Below the pieces are notes generated by a model. It ran no database searches. It saw nothing but the letters and a program-made list of their open reading frames with translations, and was not told the DNA's origin. DNA of 12,006 nt from an uncultured Clostridiaceae bacterium. GTDB lineage: Bacteria > Bacillota > Clostridia > TANB77 > CAG-508. Every line of letters begins with the position of its first letter. The stretch's first letter is position 1. Made by a program: the position numbers and the translations under genes. The stretch lies in the NCBI GenBank assembly GCA_958402495.1, contig CATXTS010000051.1, positions 1-12,006 of the forward strand, read 5' to 3'. Below are positions 5,918-11,790 of the stretch, one piece after another.

Positions 5918-7192
5918 TTAATATTTTAAATATACTTTCACTGTTGCTGTTGCTGTAATGACTGTTCCTGTATTTCCCCATGTTTTATAGGACCTTGAAT
6001 TACTGGTTCCTCCTATAGTTACAACACCTGTACTTGCATTATAACTTAAAGAGGGCGTAACCGAAAAGCCTCCATTATAAGAAGAGTTATGTGCATCATT
6101 ATCCGTTGCTGAACCGCTGACACTAATGGATACTACTTGACATATAAAGTTAGAAGCTGTTAAATTTGCATAATTTGGATAAATTGATTTTACGTCAAAA
6201 GAAGTACCAGTTCCTAATTCTACTAACGTATATTTTCCTGTACCACCAGCAGCAATTCCTGCATTGTATCCATTATTATAAGCATTATTCACATCTGCTC
6301 CATTACCAGTAATTTTTTGTCCATTTACATAGGCCGTTGTTCCACTACTTAAATTATTAGCTGTTGCTGTAGCATCTGATGTATAAGTTCCATTTACGCC
6401 TAACACACTTTGTCCTACTGCTAATTTATGATTCGCTAAACCTATGGTACTAGCTAGAGAGGCATAGGTAATATATCTTTCCGAAACATTCGTCATTTCT
6501 CCAAAATTTGCTGGTGGATAATATCCATAGGGTACTCCAAAGTACACTCGATTATTATATAACCAGGCTTTATCATTTGGGACATTTGCTGTACTTACAT
6601 TGTTGGGCATGGTTCCTGTTACTAGTTGTCCTCCACTATAAGCTTTATAGCCTGTTAATATTTTATCTGCTGTGGCATTGGTCTGAGCTAGCAATGACTT
6701 TAAATTATTTAATTCATTTTGTAATTCTTTTATTTTTTCTTCTTTCTCACTAACTTGTTTCTTTAATTCTGCTATTTCTATATCTTTATTAGCTATTTGC
6801 TGTTTTAAATCTGCTATTTCTTGTTGCAAACTGGCTATTTTATTGGTTAAGTCTGCTATTTGCTTCTGTAATTCTGCATTTTCTGTTTGCAAACTGGCTA
6901 CTTGTTTTTGTAATTCTTCTACTTGTTTTTGTAGCAAAGCAATGATTTCATCTTTTTTAGTACTTTCTTCATCTTCTGTTAATGATCCACTAGCTTCTAA
7001 ATCATGATATAACTGATTTAATTGAATAGCTTCTGCCTCCCCTGCTAATAAAATATTTTGCTTGGATTGCTTGGCTTTGGTAATTAACCCATTATCTCCT
7101 ATGGTTACATTAATACTAATTCCTGCTAAGATGATTAATATAATAATGGTAACCACTAAGGAAACCATCGTAATTCCTCTTTCTTTTTTCAT
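5918..7192 (-). CDS. prepilin-like coiled-coil surface protein, paralog 1
   Basis: A 424-residue protein with a prepilin-type N-terminus. A short basic leader MKKERG is followed by ITMVSLVVTIIILIILAG, a hydrophobic helix that would be cleaved after Gly6 and stay in the membrane or a filament core. Residue 5 of the mature form is Ser, not the usual Glu. A long heptad coiled coil spans about 80-172 (repeats like LQKQVEELQKQV). A Gly/Tyr/Asn-rich tip starts at about 178 with ADKILTGYKAYSGG and includes a copy of SSGTTAYVNGQKITGNG near 282 and YNNGYNAG near 305. The final ~100 residues look beta-rich and end TVKVYLKY. The ATG at 7192 was chosen over an upstream GTG because AAGGTGA lies just before it. 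Residues 1-195 match paralogs 2 and 3 without gaps. A surface stalk with a binding tip is inferred; the ligand is unknown. Confidence 0.88.
   Translation of the reverse strand: MKKERGITMVSLVVTIIILIILAGISINVTIGDNGLITKAKQSKQNILLAGEAEAIQLNQLYHDLEASGSLTEDEESTKKDEIIALLQKQVEELQKQVASLQTENAELQKQIADLTNKIASLQQEIADLKQQIANKDIEIAELKKQVSEKEEKIKELQNELNNLKSLLAQTNATADKILTGYKAYSGGQLVTGTMPNNVSTANVPNDKAWLYNNRVYFGVPYGYYPPANFGEMTNVSERYITYASLASTIGLANHKLAVGQSVLGVNGTYTSDATATANNLSSGTTAYVNGQKITGNGADVNNAYNNGYNAGIAAGGTGKYTLVELGTGTSFDVKSIYPNYANLTASNFICQVVSISVSGSATDNDAHNSSYNGGFSVTPSLSYNASTGVVTIGGTSNSRSYKTWGNTGTVITATATVKVYLKY
6608..7192 (-). repeat. 5' paralogous module, copy 1 of 3
   Basis: Codons 1-195 (leader, hydrophobic helix, coiled coil, ADKIL segment) align without indels to the first 195 codons of the other two pilin-like genes. 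It is a 585-base dispersed repeat able to recombine. Confidence 0.75.
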
Positions 7193-7213
7193 TTGAATCA
7201 CCTTCTTATCTTT

Positions 7214-7242
7214 ATTATATATTACCTTTTGGATAATTTCAA
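7214..7242 (-). promoter_or_regulatory. promoter of pilin-like paralog 1
   Basis: On the minus strand: TTGAAA (7242-7237), a 17-base spacer and a perfect TATAAT (7219-7214). It lies 21 bases before the ATG, giving a very short leader that holds only the ribosome site AAGGTGA. A dyad (7245-7275) lies just upstream of the -35. Confidence 0.75.
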
Positions 7243-7244
7243 TA

Positions 7245-7275
7245 CAGATATTTTTTTATTATTTTATTATATCTG
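7245..7275. repeat. inverted repeat upstream of the paralog 1 promoter
   Basis: Perfect 7-base arms CAGATAT (7245-7251) and ATATCTG (7269-7275) around 17 AT-only bases, adjacent to the -35 box. An activator or repressor site is possible, but AT-rich sequence makes chance dyads common. Confidence 0.35.
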
Positions 7276-7388
7276 TTTTTCTATCTCAAATTTTGAAAAC
7301 CATATCACATAGATAATCAATAAGTAACATAAATAAAAATATAAAAACACATCTTTAAACTTTGCAAGTAAAATACATACGCTTATTA

Positions 7389-7419
7389 GAAAAAAACACG
7401 CTTAAAAAGCATGTTTTTT
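7389..7419 (-). terminator. intrinsic terminator after pilin-like paralog 2
   Basis: On the minus strand AAAAAACATGCTT pairs with AAGCGTGTTTTTT across a TTT loop: 13 pairs including one G-T wobble, with the T run built into the 3' arm. On the plus strand the same position is a C-A mismatch, which fits a minus-strand terminator. Confidence 0.85.
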
Positions 7420-7425
7420 CTTTCA

Positions 7426-8571
7426 TTATTTTATTTTCCCCATAACAATAATATAAGCATTTGCATGAACTGCTTGTTGATTATAATATGTCTTTATAGT
7501 TACCGTTTGTGTAGGTTCTATTAACCCTTGCTGAATAGCTGTATTTTGATAAACAATTTGATGTGCACCGCCTGCTACTTCTACTCGAAATGCATATCCG
7601 CCTCCTGTAGTGTATCTAAACATTACTATATAATATAATTTTTGATAATTCGTAGCATTACTAACTGTAACGGTATGCCACTGTTCGTTTTGATGAAAAT
7701 CATAACAGCCTATCCAAGAAAAATTGGTAATATCTAAAGCACTTCCTATCTCTGTTGCTTGGTTGTATCCATTTTGGTAACTATTCTGGACATCAGTTCC
7801 ATTTCCTGTAATTTTTACACCATTTACCCATGCAGTAACCCCATTACTTATATTATTCGCCGTTGCTGTAGCCACAGTTTGACTAGCCAAACTATTAGCT
7901 GTTATCTTTCCTCCACTTGTATAGCCTGCTGGAACAGTATAACTTTGTCCACAATTTAGACTACTATTTAAAGCTCCATTATTACTCATGGTCCCTGTTA
8001 ATAATTTTCCACCACTATAAGCTTTATAGCCTGATAAAATTTTATCAGCAGTGCTATTGGTTTGTGCTAATAAAGAATTTAATTGATTTAATTGATTCTG
8101 TAAGTCTTGTATCTTTGCTTCTTTCTCACCAACTTGCTTTTTTAAGTTTGCAATTTCTATATCTTTAGATGCAATTTGTACTTTTAAATCTTCAATTTCT
8201 TTTTGTAAATTGGCAATTTGTGTGCTTAAATCTTGTATTTGTTTTTGTAGCTGCGCATTTTCTGTTTGCAGACTTGTTACTTGCTTTTGTAATTCTTCTA
8301 CCTGTTTTTGTAATAACGCTATAATCTCATCTTTCTTACTAGACTCTTCATCTTCTGACATCTCACCACCAGTTTCTAATTCATAATATAACTGATTTAA
8401 CTGCATGGCTTCTGCTTCTCCAGCCAGAGTGATATTTTGTTTTGCCTGTTTGGCTTTGGTAATGATACCATCTTCTCCTATGGTTACTTGGATACTTATT
8501 CCTGCTAAAATAATGCATATTATAATGGTTACCACTAAAGAAACCATTGTAATTCCTCTTTCTTTTTCCAT
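7426..8571 (-). CDS. prepilin-like coiled-coil surface protein, paralog 2
   Basis: A 381-residue paralog. It has leader MEKERG, hydrophobic helix ITMVSLVVTIIICIILAG (mature residue 5 is Ser), an acidic linker, a coiled coil at about 80-172, then ADKILSGYKAYSGGKLLTGTM. Two tip repeats follow: GYTSGGKITANSLASQT (217-232) and SNGVTAWVNGVKITGNG (242-258). The tip then continues in a sequence of its own, with NGYNQATEIGSALDITNFSW, a beta-rich domain and the ending AYIIVMGKIK. The longer reading frame back to a TTG at 8640 was rejected because AAGGA lies 6-7 bases before the ATG at 8569-8571. Residues 1-255 track paralog 3, whereas 239-271 also match paralog 1, so the tip is a mosaic. It is transcribed alone and ends at a strong terminator. 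A surface adhesin or filament role is inferred. Confidence 0.87.
   Translation of the reverse strand: MEKERGITMVSLVVTIIICIILAGISIQVTIGEDGIITKAKQAKQNITLAGEAEAMQLNQLYYELETGGEMSEDEESSKKDEIIALLQKQVEELQKQVTSLQTENAQLQKQIQDLSTQIANLQKEIEDLKVQIASKDIEIANLKKQVGEKEAKIQDLQNQLNQLNSLLAQTNSTADKILSGYKAYSGGKLLTGTMSNNGALNSSLNCGQSYTVPAGYTSGGKITANSLASQTVATATANNISNGVTAWVNGVKITGNGTDVQNSYQNGYNQATEIGSALDITNFSWIGCYDFHQNEQWHTVTVSNATNYQKLYYIVMFRYTTGGGYAFRVEVAGGAHQIVYQNTAIQQGLIEPTQTVTIKTYYNQQAVHANAYIIVMGKIK
7987..8571 (-). repeat. 5' paralogous module, copy 2 of 3
   Basis: Codons 1-195 match copies 1 and 3 without indels. Against copy 3 the similarity continues for about 60 more codons. Confidence 0.75.
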
Positions 8572-8653
8572 ATAAATTCCTTCTCTTTCTTCTATTTCCT
8601 TACTGCTTTTTATTTTCTTGTTTTCTTCTATGGTTTTCAATTAACTTTATGTA

Positions 8654-8682
8654 ATTATATGACTATGTACTATTCATCATAA
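8654..8682 (-). promoter_or_regulatory. weak candidate promoter of pilin-like paralog 2
   Basis: On the minus strand a perfect TATAAT (8659-8654) lies about 80 bases before the start, but the -35 at 17 bases is only TTATGA. It is called mainly because this divergent spacer must hold a promoter. Confidence 0.35.
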
Positions 8683-8750
8683 ATAATAGAATTTTTTATA
8701 AAATTTACATAAAAAAGTATAAGAAAACACTTCCATTTTAGGCAAATTTA

Positions 8751-8759
8751 TGCTATACT
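8751..8759 (+). promoter_or_regulatory. extended -10 of the SPFH gene promoter
   Basis: TGCTATACT matches the extended -10 TGnTATAAT with one change; the -35 region is poor. The predicted transcript starts near 8766, immediately before a hairpin AATGTGTT (8769-8776), loop TTTT, AACACGTT (8781-8788), so the mRNA would begin with a stem. Confidence 0.5.
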
Positions 8760-8837
8760 AGTATTGTTAATGTGTTTTTTAACACGTTCTATAAAATAAT
8801 AAATGAAATAAAATATATTAAAGGGGGAACTTTTATT

Positions 8838-9758
8838 ATGGTAGGAATTATTGTTACACTTGTTATTATTGCATTTTTAATCTTCCTTGCCTTTCAATCT
8901 ATTAAGGTAGTAAAACAATCAGAAGTATATATTATAGAAAGATTAGGTAAATTTCATAAAGTCGCAGATGCTGGTCTTACAGTTATTATTCCATTTTTAG
9001 ATAGGGTACGTAGTGTGGTTAGTTTAAAACAACAAACATTAGATATTCCACCTCAAGAAGTTATTACAAAAGATAATGTTACAATCACAATTGATACAGT
9101 TGTATTTTATAAAATTACAGATCCAGCTAAAGCCGTTTATGAAATTCAAAGTTTAAAAAACGGTATTGAAGATTTAGCGATTAGTACCATTCGGGAATTT
9201 GTTGGTAAATTAATGTTGGATAGAAGTTTTAGTGCCAGAGATTCTATTAATGATAAATTAAGGTCTATATTAGATGAGGCCACTGACCAATGGGGTTGTA
9301 AAATTGATAGAGTAGAAATTAAAGATATTACACCACCTGCTGATATTCGTGATGCCATGGAAAAAGAAATGAATGCAGAAAGAACCAAAAGAGCTTTAAT
9401 CTTAGAAGCAGAAGGTGAAAAGCAATCTGCTATTACCTTAGCAGAAGGTAAAAAACAAGCTGCTATTTTAGAAGCAGAAGCAGATAGAGAATCTAAAATT
9501 AGAAGAGCTACTGGTGAAGCAGAAGCGATTAAAAGAGTGGCAGAAGCTAAAGCAGAAGAAATTCAAAAAGTATATAGTGCTATGAAAAAAGCAAACCCTG
9601 ATGAAACTTTAGTACAATTAAAATCCTTAGAAGCTTTAAAAGAAGTTGCTAATGGTGATGCTAACAAAGTATTTATTCCATTCGAAGCCACTTCCGCTTT
9701 AGGTAGTATTGGTGCTATCAAAGAAGTTTTAAAAGATGATGAAAAATCTAAAAAATAA
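8838..9758 (+). CDS. SPFH/band 7 (stomatin/QmcA-like) membrane protein
   Basis: A 306-residue membrane-scaffold protein of the SPFH superfamily (stomatin, prohibitin, QmcA/HflK-C). One N-terminal transmembrane segment (about residues 2-21, VGIIVTLVIIAFLIFLAF) precedes the SPFH domain at about 22-180, with QSEVYIIERLGKFHKV, PFLDRVRSVVSLKQQTLDIP, ITKDNVTITIDTVVFYKITD and VEIKDITPPADIRDAM. An Ala/Glu-rich coiled coil follows (180-250, EAEGEKQSAITLAEGKKQA). The C-terminus carries LVQLKSLEALKEVANGDANKVFIPFE, typical of bacterial QmcA. Such proteins oligomerise into membrane rings and influence protease access and membrane organisation. The ATG at 8838 follows AAAGGGGG at 10 bases; the longer frame from a GTG at 8772 would enter the leader hairpin and was rejected. 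It is monocistronic here; the NfeD partner often found beside it is absent. It is divergent from a pilin-like gene. Confidence 0.93.
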   Translation: MVGIIVTLVIIAFLIFLAFQSIKVVKQSEVYIIERLGKFHKVADAGLTVIIPFLDRVRSVVSLKQQTLDIPPQEVITKDNVTITIDTVVFYKITDPAKAVYEIQSLKNGIEDLAISTIREFVGKLMLDRSFSARDSINDKLRSILDEATDQWGCKIDRVEIKDITPPADIRDAMEKEMNAERTKRALILEAEGEKQSAITLAEGKKQAAILEAEADRESKIRRATGEAEAIKRVAEAKAEEIQKVYSAMKKANPDETLVQLKSLEALKEVANGDANKVFIPFEATSALGSIGAIKEVLKDDEKSKK

Positions 9759-9777
9759 AACATATAAAGAAAACTTT

Positions 9778-9810
9778 AAAGACGTCTAAATAATAGACGC
9801 CTTTTCTTTA
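9778..9810 (+). terminator. bidirectional terminator between the SPFH gene and pilin-like paralog 3
   Basis: The stem AAAG-A-CGTCTA / TAGACG-C-CTTT has a 5-base AATAA loop and one internal A-C mismatch, and is followed by TTTCTTTATT. The mismatch becomes a G-T wobble on the minus strand. It sits between convergent genes, 20 bases after the SPFH stop. Confidence 0.8.
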
Positions 9811-9839
9811 TTGCGAAATATTTTACCAAACTACTCTTT

Positions 9840-10907
9840 CTATTTTACGATATATAATTTCATAGAAAAGGTACTATAAGTTCTCATTTCTGTATTACAA
9901 TTTACCGTAAAATTACCATTTGAAGCAGAATAAGAAAATGTGAAATTAGGTGCAAAAGCATTAACTGCTTCACTATTTCTAATAGCTGGATAGTTATTAA
10001 AAACTGGAATTATATTTGCTATCGTAATACTGCTGTACTGGCTATACACAGAAGCAATGGATATCGTTTTGGAAGTTACCCAGGCTGTAGAAACTGGGAA
10101 AGTTACTGTTATATACTCTAAATCCTTACTTTTATTCGTTCCTGTTATTTTAGTTCCATTTACCCAAGCTGTTTTCCCTGTTAAAATATCTGCACTTGTT
10201 GCTGTTGCAGAAGTCTGGCTAGCTAAATTATTGGCAGTTATCTTTCCTCCACTGGTATAACCTGCTGGAATGGTATAACTTTGTCCACAATTTAAACTAC
10301 TATTTATAGTTCCATTATTGTTCATTGTTCCAGTTAATAGTTTTCCTCCACTATAGGCTTTATATCCTGTTAAAATTTTATCTGCTGTGGCATTGGTCTG
10401 CGCCAGTAAAGAATTCAAATTATTTAGTTGATTTTGTAAGTCCTGTATTTTAGCTTCTTTTTCACTAACTTGCTTTTTTAAATTAGCTATTTCTATATCT
10501 TTACTAGCTATTTGTGCTTTTAAGTCTGCTATTTCTTTTTGTAAATTGGCTATCTGTACATTTAAATCTTCTATTTGTTTCTTTAACTCTGTATTTTCTG
10601 TCTGCAAGCTAGTTACCTGCTTTTGTAACTCTTCTACTTGTTTTTGTAATAGTGCTATGATTTCATCTTTCTTGCTACTTTCCTCATCTTCTGACATTTC
10701 TCCACCAGTTTCTAATTCATAATATAACTGATTTAATTGCATAGTTTCGGCTTCACCTGCTAAAATTATATTTTGCTTAGCCTGTTTGGCTTTGGTAATC
10801 ATTCCCTCTTCACCTATGGTTACTTGCAAACTAATACCCGCTAAAATAATTAAAATAATAATCGTTATTACCAATGCTACTAGTGTTATTCCAGATTCTT
10901 TCTTCAT
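9840..10907 (-). CDS. prepilin-like coiled-coil surface protein, paralog 3
   Basis: A 355-residue paralog. It has leader MKKESG, hydrophobic helix ITLVALVITIIILIILAG (mature residue 5 is Ala instead of Glu), an acidic linker at 66-80, a coiled coil at about 80-172, and ADKILTGYKAYSGGKLLTGTM. The tip repeats are GYTSGGKITANNLASQT (217-232) and LTGKTAWVNGTKITGT (242-257). Beyond residue 258 the sequence is unlike the other two: a roughly 97-residue beta-rich domain rich in Ser, Thr and Asn, ending SMKLYIVK. The ATG at 10907 follows AAGGTGAGG. Residues 1-257 are close to paralog 2, so the last domain appears exchanged as a unit. It converges on the SPFH gene with a shared terminator. It is likely exported and anchored by its N-terminal helix, with the tip outside; the ligand is unknown. 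Confidence 0.88.
   Translation of the reverse strand: MKKESGITLVALVITIIILIILAGISLQVTIGEEGMITKAKQAKQNIILAGEAETMQLNQLYYELETGGEMSEDEESSKKDEIIALLQKQVEELQKQVTSLQTENTELKKQIEDLNVQIANLQKEIADLKAQIASKDIEIANLKKQVSEKEAKIQDLQNQLNNLNSLLAQTNATADKILTGYKAYSGGKLLTGTMNNNGTINSSLNCGQSYTIPAGYTSGGKITANNLASQTSATATSADILTGKTAWVNGTKITGTNKSKDLEYITVTFPVSTAWVTSKTISIASVYSQYSSITIANIIPVFNNYPAIRNSEAVNAFAPNFTFSYSASNGNFTVNCNTEMRTYSTFSMKLYIVK
10323..10907 (-). repeat. 5' paralogous module, copy 3 of 3
   Basis: Codons 1-195 match copies 1 and 2 without indels. Similarity to copy 2 runs on to about codon 257. Confidence 0.75.
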
Positions 10908-10942
10908 TTGCTCTTCCTCACCTTTTATCTTATTTTTTATTT

Positions 10943-10971
10943 ATTATATTTTATGAGGTAAGCTAATTCTA
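10943..10971 (-). promoter_or_regulatory. candidate promoter of pilin-like paralog 3
   Basis: On the minus strand a perfect TATAAT (10948-10943), with only TAGAAT at the -35 position (10971-10966, 17-base spacer). It is about 36 bases upstream of the start codon, a sensible place. Confidence 0.4.
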
Positions 10972-11114
10972 TTTTTTGTTAAAGTATTATTATTTATTAG
11001 TTTGCATAACAACTCTATTTTCTAAACTTATGCTATACATTACATTAGTTTTTCTTACAAGAAATAGAAACTTTAAAATTTTTCTTTCTAGGAGTTACTT
11101 ACGCAACTCTTTTT

Positions 11115-11135
11115 TGTTATAATTTTTTTAGAGGT
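11115..11135 (+). promoter_or_regulatory. extended -10 and ribosome site in front of a decayed gene
   Basis: TGTTATAAT (11115-11123) matches the extended -10 exactly. GAGGT (11131-11135) lies 4 bases before the ATG at 11140. Just upstream, GAGTT / AACTC (11093-11110) around 8 bases, followed by TTTTTT, forms a weak hairpin. Confidence 0.4.
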
Positions 11136-11139
11136 AAAT

Positions 11140-11444
11140 ATGGAAAATATTGAAACTATTAAAGAATACGAATTTCTAGATTTCTATAATACTAAATTCT
11201 ATTGCTAATTATTTTAATCCTGATGATTCTTTAAATAAAAATTATAACTTTTTTTAATTTACTGCTACAATTGCTTCCATTTTTGAAGACCATTGGGAGT
11301 CTGTCTATTTTGCTAAAATGTAAATTCAAATTTCGTGCATCTATTGAAGTTGTTTTAGAATTCGAATAAGAAGATGAATGGAATGGGTTACCTATTGATT
11401 ACCATTCTAGAAAAGGTTTTCATCATATCTATAAGAACAATTAG
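11140..11444 (+). pseudogene. decayed small gene, unidentified (possible transposase fragment)
   Basis: The ATG at 11140 reads MENIETIKEYEFLDFYNTKF and stops at 11206-11208. Shifting frame gives ILNSIANYFNPDDSLNKNYN, a stop, then FTATIASIFEDHWESVYFAK, another shift to CKFRASIEVVLEFE, a stop, and EDEWNGLPIDYHSRKGFHHI up to the TAG at 11442-11444. The pieces are sensible protein text in consecutive frames, so this is a gene broken by at least two frameshifts and several stops. FEDHWESV and the following helix faintly recall the N-terminus of IS91-like zinc-binding transposases, but no zinc-finger motif or catalytic residue survives, so I leave it unnamed. A promoter-like extended -10 and ribosome site remain upstream. 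The other 140 bases up to 11584 are AT-rich and show nothing I can identify. Confidence 0.5.
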
Positions 11445-11584
11445 TAATTTCTAATTTAATATTTTTTTATGTGTCAAATCAGTTTTTTGTTTTGGTTTAT
11501 TGGTGTTTCTTATATATTTTTCTTTTTATTTTTATACAGTTAGATTTTAATACCCAAATAAAGTACAATAAAATTTTTAAAAAT

Positions 11585-11790
11585 CTAGGACACGACCAGC
11601 ACCGTACGGAACCCACCATAGTAATTACTATTGCCACCATTACGATAGAAATAAAAGAGACCGGCACTCGAGCCATCCCAAAAAGTACCGCCACGAATCA
11701 AGAACGGATAGTACAAACCTGGGTAACACGAATAGTCGCTATACCATGATGTAGTTCCAGTTCCAGCCGTAGACGTCTCACGGATTCCAT
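11585..11790 (-). other. GC-shifted lectin-fold cassette, candidate variable region
   Basis: By hand count 98 of 206 bases are G or C (about 48%), against 66 of 216 (about 31%) in the adjoining part of the same gene (11791-12006). Codons switch to CGT, GGC, TCG, CTG, GTC and GTG, rare elsewhere here. The step falls near residue 72, just where the lectin-like domain begins. A GC-rich, sequence-constrained 3' end is expected of a DGR variable region and its initiation site, but transfer of a domain would look the same. Confidence 0.5.

Noticed and set aside
6600..7000. Tandem-repeat or CRISPR-like periodicity in the coiled-coil coding region
   Set aside because: The recurring TTGTTTTTGTAATTCTTC-like words come from heptad repeats in the protein. 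Spacing is not constant and there are no unique spacers.
8572..8640. N-terminal extension of pilin-like paralog 2 to a TTG at 8640
   Set aside because: The extra 23 residues are Lys/Glu-rich and absent from the paralogs. A ribosome site directly precedes the ATG at 8571, and the short leader there matches the other two proteins.
8772..8837. N-terminal extension of the SPFH protein to a GTG at 8772
   Set aside because: It would begin within the leader hairpin, has no ribosome site and would put 22 polar residues before the membrane segment. AAAGGGGG precedes the ATG at 8838.
10908..11584. Template repeat for the candidate variable region
   Set aside because: I looked on both strands for sequence like the GC-rich cassette (for example GGGTTCCGT or CGTGGCGGT) and found none. 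The stretch is AT-rich throughout.
11471..11749. Plus-strand open frame of 92 codons overlapping the lectin-fold gene
   Set aside because: It is antisense to the minus-strand lectin-like frame, has no ribosome site and reads as low-information sequence. The minus-strand frame carries a recognisable ordered motif set.
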